NCBI RefSeq assembly: GCF_042680125.1
Contig: NZ_JBHTNY010000003.1
From: Robinsoniella peoriensis
Lineage (GTDB): Bacteria; Bacillota; Clostridia; Lachnospirales; Lachnospiraceae
Length of the DNA: 64,000 nt
Reading direction: 5' to 3' (one strand)
Position numbers and translations under genes: made by a program. Numbering within the stretch: the stretch's first letter is position 1; every line of letters starts with the position of its first letter. This document shows, piece after piece, positions 24,856 through 35,500 of this stretch. The notes beneath the pieces are model-generated. The model worked only from the letters and a program-made list of their open reading frames with translations. It searched no databases and was not told the origin of the DNA.

Positions 24856-26361
24856 TCATTTTGCCGCCTTCCCCTTCCATTCATCAATCTGCTTTTGCAT
24901 CTCATCAATTACCTTCTGTAATCCTGTCGCCTCCAGTTTTTTCTGCAGCTCCGGCAGATATTCGGAAGGTTCAACACTTCCGGTAAACAGGGACGGTCCG
25001 AATTCATCCAGAATATTCCGGAAACCTGCGATCTCGGTACTTACCGGTTCGGAATTAAAATCAAACCCAAAGGAAGGAGCATTAACAGCCTGATCGTTAA
25101 ACTCTTTAAACGTACTCCATTTATCTGCCGGTTCCGTATCCTGCACGTAAGTATTGAACAAGCCCCCCTGTATCCAGTACGGAACGGAGTAATCTTTTCT
25201 TTTTTCCTCAATCAGCTTCACTTTAGTGTCATATACATATGGCTTTCCTTTCACGGCCTCTTTCTCTTCTGCCGATACCGGAACTTTTTCATAATGTACG
25301 CCTTCGATTCCATAGTTTAGAAGATTTCTCAAATATTCATCCGTGTTTACCAGATTTAAAAACGCCACCGCTTTCTCTGGGTTTTTGCAGTTCTTTGATA
25401 TTGCAGTCAGGGAACCTCTGGCTGAAGCATTGGTTACCTGCATATCCATAATGGGAGAGATTGCCACTTCGTATCCAAGGTCTTTTCCCCAGACGACATC
25501 TGCATAGGGCTGTCCATCCCCTTTTGTCACAAACCGTTTCACCGATTTGTCATCCGTTGCGGTTGCCGCATCTTTATTGATATATCCAGCCAGATAATAC
25601 CTTCTTATGGTATTCAGGGTATTTTTCATCTGGTCCGTTTCAAACAGGTTTTTCACCGTCAATGATTCATCCCCATATTCGATTCCTACGGGATCCTGTA
25701 TTTTATCCATATAGGTTGGCGCAGTAAAGCTCTTAATCAGATATAAGGGCACTACGTCCGGTTCTTTTTCTTTGATCAGCTGCAGCCATGGTTCCAGATC
25801 TTCTAATGTGTGGATGTCCGAAACCGGAATATCATATTTATCCACATATTCTTTGGTAAATACCCACATTGGATAACTGCCGATCTCCTTTTCATTTGGT
25901 ACCCCATAGGTTACGCCTCCGATCTTCGCCGCATCCCAGAAACGCTTGTCAATTTTCTCATACATTTCCTTTCCTTCTTTTTGAAGGTAATCGTCAAGAG
26001 GCAGGAATGCTCCTTTTTGAGCCATCTGCAAGTAATCATTTGCCCAGGAACTTGTAAATGCCAAGTCCCAGTTATCCCCGGTATTAATTACCACCTGCAT
26101 CTTCTGATTATAATCACCCCAGCCGATATTATTAATTTTGATCTCCACTCCTATTTTTTCTCTTGTATACTCATTGATTTTTTCCAGAACCTGAGGGGTA
26201 TCTTTCTGCGCATCACCATCCTGATACCAAATAAGTGTTACCACCTCTTCCCCATCTGTCCCCTTTGCCGTCTCCTTACTTCCGCATCCAGATGCCATTC
26301 CCAGAATCAGTACACCTGCAGTGATGAGTGCTGCTGCTTTTTTTATTTTATTAAATTTCAT
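24856..26361 (-). CDS. Carbohydrate ABC transporter binding lipoprotein (LplA-like)
   Basis: A 501-residue family 1 solute-binding lipoprotein. The signal peptide ends LGMASGCGSKE, with the lipidated Cys at about residue 26. A typical sugar-binding fold follows (VTLIWYQDGDAQKDTPQV; WDLAFTSSWANDYLQMAQ). The C-terminal part with FRNILDEFGPSLFTGSVEP resembles the DUF3502 tail found in LplA-type proteins. AAAGGGAAC precedes the ATG. The context with two LplBC-type permeases and mannosidases suggests binding of mannose-containing oligosaccharides; this is inferred. The ATPase is missing, as usual for systems that share MsmK. Confidence 0.92.
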   Translation of the reverse strand: MKFNKIKKAAALITAGVLILGMASGCGSKETAKGTDGEEVVTLIWYQDGDAQKDTPQVLEKINEYTREKIGVEIKINNIGWGDYNQKMQVVINTGDNWDLAFTSSWANDYLQMAQKGAFLPLDDYLQKEGKEMYEKIDKRFWDAAKIGGVTYGVPNEKEIGSYPMWVFTKEYVDKYDIPVSDIHTLEDLEPWLQLIKEKEPDVVPLYLIKSFTAPTYMDKIQDPVGIEYGDESLTVKNLFETDQMKNTLNTIRRYYLAGYINKDAATATDDKSVKRFVTKGDGQPYADVVWGKDLGYEVAISPIMDMQVTNASARGSLTAISKNCKNPEKAVAFLNLVNTDEYLRNLLNYGIEGVHYEKVPVSAEEKEAVKGKPYVYDTKVKLIEEKRKDYSVPYWIQGGLFNTYVQDTEPADKWSTFKEFNDQAVNAPSFGFDFNSEPVSTEIAGFRNILDEFGPSLFTGSVEPSEYLPELQKKLEATGLQKVIDEMQKQIDEWKGKAAK

Positions 26362-26435
26362 AATCCGTTCCCTTTCTTCATTGCCACAACCATTGCGGTT
26401 ACTTTTTTAATAGTTTCATAGATTCTCTTTCTCAC

Positions 26436-27395
26436 CTATTCTTTTACTGCTCCAATCGTTAACCCATTGATAAAATACCTTTGGAAAAATGGATATGCAA
26501 AGACAATTGGCAAAGTGGAGATTACCACTATCGCCATCTTAATAGTCTCTTTTGGCAGATTAGCCGCTGCCTGTATCCCATCAACGCCCATCATGGATTT
26601 ATTGCTTGCCAGCCAGTCAATGGAATTTTCTATCTGTATTAGCAGGTATTGCAGCGGCAAAATTTCTTTTCCGTCCAGATACATCATGGCGCAAAACCAG
26701 TCATTCCAGTATGCAAGCGTAAGAAATAAACCTATCGTGGCAAGCCCCGGCAATGCCATTGGAATTACAATTTTAAAGAAAAGTTTCCATTCGGATGCGC
26801 CGTCTATTTTCGCTGATTCTACGACTGCATCCGGAATACTGGTTTTGAAAAAGGTCCGAAGCACAATTACATTAAAGGTGTTCAGGCATAGTGGTAAAAT
26901 CAATGCCCAGACCGTATCCTTCAGCATGAGGAATTTGGAAACTACTAAATAATTTGCAACCATACCTCCGCTAAATAACATTGGCACTGTAATTACCAAA
27001 GTAAATAACTTTCGGTAGGCATAGGTTTTTCTGGAAAGGGCATATGCGTATGTACCTGTCAGCAAGAGTCCAATGACCGTTCCGGTAACAGTAACAAAAA
27101 TGGTAACTCCATAGCTGCGGATTATATTATCTCCGGCATTGATAATGTACTGGTATGCGTAAAAGCTCAGTTTTTCAGGAAAGAACTGATAGCCATTCAC
27201 AGCCAGGATTTTTTCATCCGTAAATGAAATGATCATAACAAAAATAAATGGGATTACACAAAACAGCGAAAGTGCACTTAAAATAATGTTAAAAATCACA
27301 TTGGTCGGTTTTTTTACCTTGTTATATTTACACTGTTCTGCTTCTATTTTCTGAAGCTTTTTCTCAAGTTTTGCTTCTTTATATCCGGCAAACAT
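26436..27395 (-). CDS. Carbohydrate ABC transporter permease (LplC/YtcP-like)
   Basis: Inner-membrane subunit of 319 residues with six hydrophobic segments. The family coupling motif reads ESAKIDGASEWKLFFKIVIP (EAA loop), and the C terminus ends YFINGLTIGAVKE, typical of LplC proteins. A charged N-terminal region of about 30 residues precedes the first helix. AAGGAGGG precedes the ATG. It follows the partner permease by 12 bases and precedes the binding protein. Confidence 0.94.
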   Translation of the reverse strand: MFAGYKEAKLEKKLQKIEAEQCKYNKVKKPTNVIFNIILSALSLFCVIPFIFVMIISFTDEKILAVNGYQFFPEKLSFYAYQYIINAGDNIIRSYGVTIFVTVTGTVIGLLLTGTYAYALSRKTYAYRKLFTLVITVPMLFSGGMVANYLVVSKFLMLKDTVWALILPLCLNTFNVIVLRTFFKTSIPDAVVESAKIDGASEWKLFFKIVIPMALPGLATIGLFLTLAYWNDWFCAMMYLDGKEILPLQYLLIQIENSIDWLASNKSMMGVDGIQAAANLPKETIKMAIVVISTLPIVFAYPFFQRYFINGLTIGAVKE

Positions 27396-27407
27396 TCCAT
27401 TCCCTCC

Positions 27408-28352
27408 TTAAAATAGTGCATTATCGCTGTCCACTTTGGATACGATTTTATTAGCAGCCATAATCAATACAAATCCTACCGTTGACTGGAACAATGCTGC
27501 TGCAGAACTCATCCCGATCTCTCCATTGGCACGCAATGCCCTGAAGATATAGGTATCCAGAACATTCGTCACATCGAACAACGCACCAGAATTTTTAGGC
27601 AGCTGGTAGAAAAGACCGAAGTCTGCATTGAATATTTTTCCAATTGACATGATCATTAAAATAGTTATAACCGGTTTCAGAAGTGGTAAAGTAATGAATT
27701 TGATCTGCTGCCACTTTGTTGCCCCATCCAGGACTGCAGCCTCATAATATGTTTTATCAATTCCGCAGATAGAGGCAAGATAAACCACCGTATTATAACC
27801 GATTCCTTTCCACTGGCTCATCAGGATAATCAGAAATGGCCACCAGGATTTTTCTGTATACCAGGAAATCCCCTCTTTTCCATATTGCTGCAGAACATTA
27901 TTGACAAAACCTTTTTCCGGGTTTAAGAATGCGAATAGACAGTAACTAACCACAACCCAGGATAAAAAATATGGCAGAAACATAGCGCTTTGATAGATCT
28001 TTGCCATGCCTTTGTTCCGGATCTCATTGAGCAGCAGGGCAACCAGAACCGGAAGCGCCACTCCCAGTATGATGAATACCAGATTATACAAGACTGTATT
28101 TAAAAATACTCTGGCTGCATCCCCGCTTGCGAACAGGAATTTGAAATTGTCAAATCCAACCCAATCACTCTCTATCAGACTTTTGAAAAATCCGCCGTTG
28201 TCTGCTATCCGGAATTTTTTAAAAGCAACTAAAATTCCAAACAGCGGCAGATAGGTAAACAACAGGAACCATATGCCGCCCGGCAGACTTAAAAACAACA
28301 GTTCTTTATTCGCCTTTAAACGGCTTAAAAATTTTCCATTTTTGTTTCCCAT
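27408..28352 (-). CDS. Carbohydrate ABC transporter permease (LplB-like)
   Basis: Inner-membrane subunit of 314 residues. It shows LPGGIWFLLFTYLPLFG near the N terminus and the coupling loop YEAAVLDGATKWQQIKFITLP. Start at 28352 is chosen because GGGAGGG lies 6 bases upstream. It is the first gene of the permease-permease-binding protein unit, located after a small terminator at the end of yesN. Activation by the adjacent YesN is likely. Confidence 0.94.
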   Translation of the reverse strand: MGNKNGKFLSRLKANKELLFLSLPGGIWFLLFTYLPLFGILVAFKKFRIADNGGFFKSLIESDWVGFDNFKFLFASGDAARVFLNTVLYNLVFIILGVALPVLVALLLNEIRNKGMAKIYQSAMFLPYFLSWVVVSYCLFAFLNPEKGFVNNVLQQYGKEGISWYTEKSWWPFLIILMSQWKGIGYNTVVYLASICGIDKTYYEAAVLDGATKWQQIKFITLPLLKPVITILMIMSIGKIFNADFGLFYQLPKNSGALFDVTNVLDTYIFRALRANGEIGMSSAAALFQSTVGFVLIMAANKIVSKVDSDNALF

Positions 28353-28463
28353 TTTATTCCCTCCCTTGTTATTTGATACATTTACTATATCATTTAACAA
28401 AATTGGAATATAGTTGAAAACTTTTAGGTTTCTTGTACATTTTCTAGCTGGAGAAGCAGCAAA

Positions 28464-28491
28464 TAAAAAAATATGGCGCAGTGGTCTGCCC
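28464..28491 (-). terminator. Small terminator after yesN
   Basis: On the minus strand GGCAG ACCA CTGCGCC forms a short stem with one bulge, followed by ATATTTTTTTATTT, two bases after the yesN stop. It separates the regulator genes from the transporter genes. Confidence 0.55.
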
Positions 28492-28493
28492 TG

Positions 28494-30023
28494 TTAATAT
28501 TTTTTCATTTCCCGCAGTGTGGCAGGTGACACCCCATAACACTGCTTGAATTTTCGATAGAAGTAACTGGTATCCGGATACCCTACTTCCTTCGCAATAT
28601 CATTAATGCGCATATTGGTACTTAGAATCAGTTCTTTCGCCCTGCTGTTTTTTGTATTGCTCAAGTACTGCGCGAATGAACACCCCACCTCTTTTTGAAA
28701 AATCTGCCCCAGATAGGATGTATTCATGTGATATTTATGGGCGAGGGTCTTCAGGTTCATATCTTCCCTGTAGTTTTCCCTGACTTCTGCAAGAATCTGC
28801 TTGATCACAGGCGTATAATAGGATTCTTCTGTGTGCAGGCTGTCAATCATATTTATAATTTCTTCGCGAAAGACGGTCTTCACGGAAATGATATCCTCTG
28901 CCTGATTAATTTCTTCAATTATATGATATAAGCGATGCTTTCCGCCGCTGTCCAGTAGTTTGTATTCTTCCCGTATATCCTGAATGATACCGGCTATTCT
29001 CAGGCACATTTGTAATAGTACGTCTACCTCCATATCCCTGTTTACATGATTTATAAACAATTCCTCCAGATAACTGAGTGCACTCGCTTTATCTTTTTGG
29101 ATGATCAGCCGCTGAAACCGTTCTGCATCTACGGAAATAACCATAGATTTCCTGTTATTGATATACTCCTGATCAACACAGCTTCCATATCCATCAATAA
29201 CCAGATATTTCTGATTGGAAAGCGCTTCCCGGTACGCCCGGGGCATTTCCGTAAATTCCATAAAAGGAGAACTGATGCTGGTAAAAATGTGAATGCCAAA
29301 TCTCTTCTCAATCTGGTTCTGCATATCCGTCAGATATCTTCTGACTTCTCTTGCTCTATCTGACTGGCTGGATAAAGTCAGAAGAATGCTGTCAGGCGGT
29401 AAATGATATACGCGTATTTCTTCTTCTGTCACTATTTGCCCAAGCCAGCTCATTACATCGGTAATCTTAAACTCACCCAGGCTGTCCAGCTTAAGTTTCA
29501 TTACCGCCGCATATGTATAGGGTTTCGTGGCAGATAAGCCGGTTTGCGTCATATAATGTACCTGTTCATCGTAATTCATTTTACCGCTTAAGAATCGCAT
29601 AAAATCTGTCTTACCATCAATCTGCGCCATATCTGCCTCTTCTCTTTCCTTAAGCCTCGCTGCTGCAGACTGCAGAGATCTTTCCAGCTGCTCTTCATCT
29701 ATGGGCTTTAAAATATAGTTTTCTACTTCAAGGTGAATTGCTGCCCTGGCATATTCAAATTCATCGTATCCCGTAAGAATAATAAAGCGGACCCTTTTAC
29801 TTTTCTCCCTCAGCCGCTCCATCAGATCAAGTCCATTCATTCTCGGCATGGAGATATCGGATACCACAATATCCACTTCCTCTTTTTCCCAGCAGGCAAG
29901 TGCATCAATACCATCATGAGCCATATGGACAATGGTCATTTCCAAAGCTTCCCAGTCTATTATATTTTTGATTCCCTGCAGAATAAATTCTTCATCTTCA
30001 ACTAACATTACTTTTTTCATCAT
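28494..30023 (-). CDS. Response regulator YesN-like (receiver plus AraC DNA-binding domain)
   Basis: A 509-residue regulator. The receiver (residues 1-120) has VMLVEDEEFILQGI, phospho-acceptor Asp in DIVVSDISMPRMNG and Lys in ENYILKPIDEEQL. A middle region of about 270 residues has no clear motif. The C-terminal AraC domain contains YLGQIFQKEVGCSFAQYL and INDIAKEVGYPDTSYFYRKF. Start GGAGCAGGTT-ATG lies inside the kinase gene, with a 26-base overlap. It probably activates the mannoside transporter and glycosidase genes on either side. Confidence 0.93.
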   Translation of the reverse strand: MMKKVMLVEDEEFILQGIKNIIDWEALEMTIVHMAHDGIDALACWEKEEVDIVVSDISMPRMNGLDLMERLREKSKRVRFIILTGYDEFEYARAAIHLEVENYILKPIDEEQLERSLQSAAARLKEREEADMAQIDGKTDFMRFLSGKMNYDEQVHYMTQTGLSATKPYTYAAVMKLKLDSLGEFKITDVMSWLGQIVTEEEIRVYHLPPDSILLTLSSQSDRAREVRRYLTDMQNQIEKRFGIHIFTSISSPFMEFTEMPRAYREALSNQKYLVIDGYGSCVDQEYINNRKSMVISVDAERFQRLIIQKDKASALSYLEELFINHVNRDMEVDVLLQMCLRIAGIIQDIREEYKLLDSGGKHRLYHIIEEINQAEDIISVKTVFREEIINMIDSLHTEESYYTPVIKQILAEVRENYREDMNLKTLAHKYHMNTSYLGQIFQKEVGCSFAQYLSNTKNSRAKELILSTNMRINDIAKEVGYPDTSYFYRKFKQCYGVSPATLREMKKY

Positions 30024-31734
30024 AACCTGCTCCTTTTAATGGAAAACGTAAATTTACCCGCAGACCGGCTGGCTGGTTTGCCTCTAAAAGAACCCCATAA
30101 CCCTTACCATATGCCGCCCGCATGCGAAGATTTACATTTTGTATTCCGATTGAACCCTTTGACTCTTCACAAAGACAATTTAATTCCCTGTTTTTATCTG
30201 TAATTGCCTCATCCTTCATGCCATATCCGTTATCCGAGACCACAATCAGCATATCATCGCTATCCTCTTTTATTTCAATACAGATCCGGTTGTCACTATC
30301 CTCCAGGCGGATACCATGTACCAGGTAATTTTCGATCACAGGCTGAATGATAAATTTAATGACCGGTATATTCACAAATGCTTCCGGACAGTCAATCTCA
30401 AACTGGAACTTATTCTGATATCGGAATTCAAATAATTCCAGATACTTTTTACAGTAATGAAGTTCCTTTGCCAGCGTGATAATATCGGTATCTTTAATCT
30501 GGCTGCGGAATATGACGGCAAGACCGTAGAGCATCTTCCCCACCTCCCTGTCGCCGTTGCATATGGCCTTCATACGGATGGACTCCAACGTATTGTATAG
30601 AAAATGAGGATTGATCTGACTCTGCAATGCCGCCATCTCCGCATTCTTCTGCTCAATCTGTGCCAGATAACTCTTTTGAATGTAATGGTTCAGTTCCACA
30701 CACATTTCATTGAAATGCTCTGCAATTACATCCAGTTCATCTTTTTCCTCATCTACTTTCAGCCGGACATCCAGATCTCCTTTTGTAACCCGTTCCATTC
30801 CATCTAATATCCCATCCAGTCTGCCGGTCAGCTTGATCAGATAAAAATGGATAAACACAATACCAAGGGTAACAATAGACAGCCCGATTAGAATAATAGT
30901 AGCCCACAGCCCCGCCGGCATTTTATCCGCCCGGGACTTTCCGATGGAGGCAGCTACATGGAAATCTTTGACCTGGCGGTAATTGACAAAGGATTTCAGC
31001 TCTTCTTCCATCTGCCTGGTATCCTCCAACAACAGCATTTTCTTTGCATCACCCCTGCCGCTGGAATCGAACACAAGATTTCCAAAACTGCTGTAAACCA
31101 ACAGATCACACCGCTCAAAATATTGCCATGCATCGGCAAGCCCTGCATTTTGAAAGAAGACAATCATGCATCCGATATTCTCCAGTGTCACCGGATCACG
31201 GATTTCTTTTAAAAATTCATACTGCAGGGGCTGTTCCATTCGTTTTTCATCTAACTGATTCCTTAAATACCCTGACACTTCCCGGCGTGAGACTTTGCCA
31301 TCCGGGGTGTATACGGTCAGTTCTTCTTTTGGGTAGCTGACGAAGCGAATGCTTTTGATCTGCGGGCTTTCTTCCATGGCATTAAATGCAAAATCATCAA
31401 TCCCGTTATAGCTGGCAGATGAAGAAGCCGAGAATGCATCCAGCCTGTGTTTTAAATAAGCAGTAATATCTTCCGTAAGATAAGATATCACATCCTGGAG
31501 TTCTGTATTGGATTTATACAAATCCGCCAGCATATTATCTGCTTTATCCGAAGAACGCAGAATTTCCCGCGAAGCATCCTCCCCCACTTTCTGCATGTAT
31601 TTCAAACTCTTTTCCTGTATCTGTCCTTTGGTATTTATAATAAAATAAACGACCAGTGCTGCTATGCCCACACTGATCAGTGTATATGTACGGAATAATT
31701 TCCGGTAAAGCTGCTTTGGTGTTTTCTTATTCAT
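29998..31734 (-). CDS. Sensor histidine kinase YesM-like
   Basis: A 578-residue membrane kinase of the LytS/YesM type. Two membrane helices (about residues 15-30 and 280-300) bracket an extracellular sensor region; a HAMP domain follows (LDGILDGMERVTKGDLDVRL). The His_kinase domain has the phospho-acceptor in QINPHFLYNTLESIRM and the N-box and G-boxes IIQPVIENYLVHG and VVSDNGYGM. It likely senses extracellular mannose-containing glycans with the adjacent binding protein. GGGGGTGATG precedes the ATG. Confidence 0.93.
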   Translation of the reverse strand: MNKKTPKQLYRKLFRTYTLISVGIAALVVYFIINTKGQIQEKSLKYMQKVGEDASREILRSSDKADNMLADLYKSNTELQDVISYLTEDITAYLKHRLDAFSASSSASYNGIDDFAFNAMEESPQIKSIRFVSYPKEELTVYTPDGKVSRREVSGYLRNQLDEKRMEQPLQYEFLKEIRDPVTLENIGCMIVFFQNAGLADAWQYFERCDLLVYSSFGNLVFDSSGRGDAKKMLLLEDTRQMEEELKSFVNYRQVKDFHVAASIGKSRADKMPAGLWATIILIGLSIVTLGIVFIHFYLIKLTGRLDGILDGMERVTKGDLDVRLKVDEEKDELDVIAEHFNEMCVELNHYIQKSYLAQIEQKNAEMAALQSQINPHFLYNTLESIRMKAICNGDREVGKMLYGLAVIFRSQIKDTDIITLAKELHYCKKYLELFEFRYQNKFQFEIDCPEAFVNIPVIKFIIQPVIENYLVHGIRLEDSDNRICIEIKEDSDDMLIVVSDNGYGMKDEAITDKNRELNCLCEESKGSIGIQNVNLRMRAAYGKGYGVLLEANQPAGLRVNLRFPLKGAGYDEKSNVS

Positions 31735-31773
31735 ATTTCACATCACCCCCATAATTATTATATAATATACAGC

Positions 31774-31818
31774 AAAAAAAGGAGTATAGAAGACCTGAAC
31801 GCACTTCTATACTCCTTA
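31774..31818 (-). terminator. Terminator after the yesL gene
   Basis: On the minus strand, AAGGAGTATAGAAG and CTTCTATACTCCTT form a 14-bp stem followed by seven T. It separates the GH125-GH38-YesL genes from yesM. Confidence 0.9.
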
Positions 31819-31850
31819 ATACACAGGCAGCTGCCCGCGAAAGGGACGCT

Positions 31851-32531
31851 TTAGGCTTTACCGTATTTTTCTTTCATTTCCGATATAATCCGCCGGTTCA
31901 TAAAAGCAACCAGAAATCCGTAGAAACTGCCCATAAATAAAACCGTTGTACCCGGGGACAGTTCAAAAGCCAAAAGTATGATACCGAAAGCCGCCAGATT
32001 GCCGATGGCAGCCACTGGCTTGCCCAATGTATAAGCCAGTGCCAGTTTGCACACATCCGGGGAGGTTAATTCAGTATTTACCGTCAGAAAATACAGATTT
32101 GGCGTTAACAGCAATACAACAAGAAACAACAGCATAAATAAAACCGCCAGTAAAAACACCGGAACTATTCTGGTGAAAAAATTCAGGTTGGTCCATATCA
32201 TAAAGATGGCTGTTAACTGAAGAGCCCCTGATTTTACTGCCTTTTTAAAGTATTTTTCATATCCTTTCCGATAATCTCTGACTGCACCGGCTTCGATTCC
32301 GGATACGAATCTGCCCATGGAATAGAGTACCGCTGAAAATGCAGGTGCTGCCGGCAGGAGGCACAAAAGAAATAGCGGCAGAAAAGTTCCGGCACGGCTG
32401 ATACCTACAAATAGTAAAAATAACAAAACCGGCAGATTACATATGATAAACAGAAAATTTATTCCCAGGAAATAATATATCCTGCTAAAAAAATTCATAA
32501 TCCGCTCCCAGTTAAAAATATCATGCTGCAT
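31851..32531 (-). CDS. YesL-family membrane protein (DUF624)
   Basis: A 226-residue protein with about five hydrophobic helices. Family hallmarks are IMNFFSRIYYFLGINFLF, NLPVLLFLLF and SPDVCKLALAYTLGK. Its function is unknown, but YesL genes sit beside YesMN and LplABC-type importers in Bacilli and Clostridia, as here. Start at 32531 is selected for AAAGGAGG 7 bases upstream. It follows the GH38 gene by 53 bases. Confidence 0.87.
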   Translation of the reverse strand: MQHDIFNWERIMNFFSRIYYFLGINFLFIICNLPVLLFLLFVGISRAGTFLPLFLLCLLPAAPAFSAVLYSMGRFVSGIEAGAVRDYRKGYEKYFKKAVKSGALQLTAIFMIWTNLNFFTRIVPVFLLAVLFMLLFLVVLLLTPNLYFLTVNTELTSPDVCKLALAYTLGKPVAAIGNLAAFGIILLAFELSPGTTVLFMGSFYGFLVAFMNRRIISEMKEKYGKA

Positions 32532-32584
32532 TTCTTTTCCTCCTTTTACCGGCATGCCTTAGTTAGAGCGTGTCTGAAAAAACT

Positions 32585-35500
32585 CTAACATTTAAATAGA
32601 ATTGTTTTAATTTCAAATGGCTTTAACATTATGGAGATTTCGGTTTCACTGCAAAATTCCTGAATCGGTCGTTCTCTCAGATCTCCTTCAGCCCAAGCGG
32701 TAAACTGGAATCCAGGCTTTATAGCTGCCTGGCATCTGGAACCAGCGAATTCATGGAAACGCACCACCAGGTAATTGCCGTCTTCTGATTTCTTAATGGC
32801 ATCGGCCTCCACATGGTCACAGTCAAATACAAGGAAACTCTCATAGGGAAGGTTTGCCGTACCTTTTCTTAACTCTAACGGACGGTTTAACCGGTGGGCT
32901 TCCTGAATCACCCTGCCATTTATACAATCACCCCTATGAGGCAGAAGTGCATAAGTAAATTCATGCAACCCCTGATCCTGTAGATGATCCGGATGGGTAG
33001 CCGCCTTAAGCAGCGTGATTCTTAAAATATTATCCTTTACATCGTAACCGTATTTACAGTCATTTAATAGCGCAACCCCATAATCATGTTCTGATAAATC
33101 TGCAAATCTGTGAGCAACTGTTTCAAATCTAGCCTGATCCCAGCTGGTGTTCCAATGGTTCGGGCGCTTCACGTTCCCGTACTGCACATCGTATGTGGCA
33201 TAAGTCGTTCGAATATCCACAGGGAATGCTGCTTTTAACAGCTGATGATTCTCATGGTAATCCACCTTTGTCCGAAAATCTATCCTGCGGTTATCCTCAT
33301 ACAAAATAATATCCTGTTCAACCGTAGAATTCATATATTTCCATTCCAGATGGACCACTGTCATAAGGGGACCGGAAACCACAATCTGGAATTTCTGAAG
33401 ATCTGTAATTTCTTTCATCTTCTGCTGATAGAAAATATCAATATCCCAGGCATCATTCCCAAGAGGTTTGTCTTCAAACATCTGCAATACATTGCCCTTT
33501 GTTCCCTCTGCAAGCACTTCCCGCTTTGCATCCTTGTCATAAAGCCTGCTGATCTGCCCATGCTCGTTAAAATCAATAATATAATATTTTGTTTCGATAC
33601 TTTTTCCTTCTATATAAGAGGAGTCATTTTCCAGTCCGGAATTATCCGCCCCGCCGGATTCTTTGACACACCTGATCTGTGCAAATCCCATCGCCGGAAT
33701 TTCTCCTGTCTGGACATATGTTCCTTCCGTTCCGGTTTGCATTTTCAGGTTGTTTCCACTCTGATCCATGCAGCGGAGTATTCCCGTCTCAGGTATTTCT
33801 ATAATGCCATCCAGCTTCCAGGATGCATGATTGAGAACCGTATAGGTATCTTCTGATTCATCCAGTATAATTCCATATGCTTCTTTTTCTACTTCCCTTG
33901 CAATATCTCTCGCTTTTTCATAGTCCACTTTGGAATCTTCATATACCTCATGGATAGAAGAACCGGGTATGATATCATGGAACTGGTTTGTCAAAAGGAT
34001 TTTCCAACCTTCTGTCAGGGCTTCCTGATTCGCTTTTTTCAGATCTCCCTGGGAAAGTGCTGCCATGGCTGTCAGCCACTCCGTATTACCATACAGGTAT
34101 TCCATTTTCCGGTTCATGCGCTTATTATAACCCTGGCTGGTATAAGTTCCCCTATGATACTCCAGATATAATTCTCCATCCCAGGTATGGACATATTGAT
34201 CAGTATTCTTTACCGTATCCTTAAGGTCTCTAAAGTAAGCGCCTGCAGTGGAGGTCTTAAGCGCCGGAAGTCCCGGTATCTTATCGATCCGTCTTCTCTG
34301 CTCCAGCATATCCCTGTTCACACCGCCTCCCCCGTCTCCATATCCATAGGAAATGAGAAGTTCTTTGTTCATATCTTTTTCACTGTAAGCATCCCATACT
34401 CCTTTTACCGTCTTCGCCGTAAGCTGCCCGTTATAAGTGTAGAACCAGGATCCCGGTGTACTCCACGGATCCGGTGTAGTTATGAAATGGGTAAGGATTT
34501 CGCTTCCGTCTATGCCCTTCCATTTGAACGTATCATGGGGCATCCGGTTGTACTGGTTCCAGCTGATCTTGGTTGTCATGAACATATCTATACCGGATTT
34601 TTTTAAGATCTGGGGCAGCGCCCAGGAATACCCGAATACATCGGGAAGCCAGAGGTACTCCACCTCTTTATCAAATTCATCTTTTATAAATTTACTGCCA
34701 ATTAATATCTGTCTTGTGAGAGATTCACCGCTTGTAATGTTACAATCGGCTTCTACCCACATGCCTCCGTCCACTTCCCATTGACCGGATTTTACTTTCT
34801 CTTTGATCTTTTCAAATATTTGCGGAAAATCATTTTTTATGTATTCATATAACTGAGGCTGGGTCTGCAGGAAGACATATTCAGGATATTGTTCCATCAG
34901 ACGCAGAACCGTAGAAAATGACCTGGAACACTTTTCTCTGGTGTGTTTCAAACGCCACAGCCATGCAACATCTATATGTGTATGCCCAACGCATTTTACC
35001 AGTATCCGGGCATCCTTACCCATGCTTTCGATCTTTTCGTTTATCTTTTCATCTGACAAATGAACAGATTCATAAAAGCTGCTGCTTCCCGGATAGGACC
35101 AGTCTATACATTCCAGCGCACTGTCCAGTGCTGTGCGCAGCTGATGTTTTACCGGGTCATCATCATGCAGATTTTTAACAGCATCTATTATCATAGATGA
35201 CAAATAGTAGAGGTCATCCGTTTTTTCATCCAGCCAGGCGAGGTCAGCCTGATTGATTCTATGCTCCTGGGGAACAGGTGCTCCGCCGCCTTCCAGGCCC
35301 GACCACAGGCGAAATGTCAGATCCAGACTGCGTCCCAGATGCTTTTCCTCAAAAAACACTTCTTTATGGTTAACGTCTACCCCCTGGTATGGTGTTTTAT
35401 CCACATACAGCAGTGACTCAAATCCCGAATTATTTCCGGCTCCGGTATTACCATAATCAAATATACCCAATACCTTTTTTCCCTTCCATTCTTCCGGAAT

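Noticed and set aside
25810..26421. 203-residue plus-strand frame
   Set aside because: Antisense to the sugar-binding lipoprotein gene; composition is that of a shadow frame.
33245..33856. 203-residue plus-strand frame
   Set aside because: Antisense to the GH38 gene, which is well supported over its whole length.
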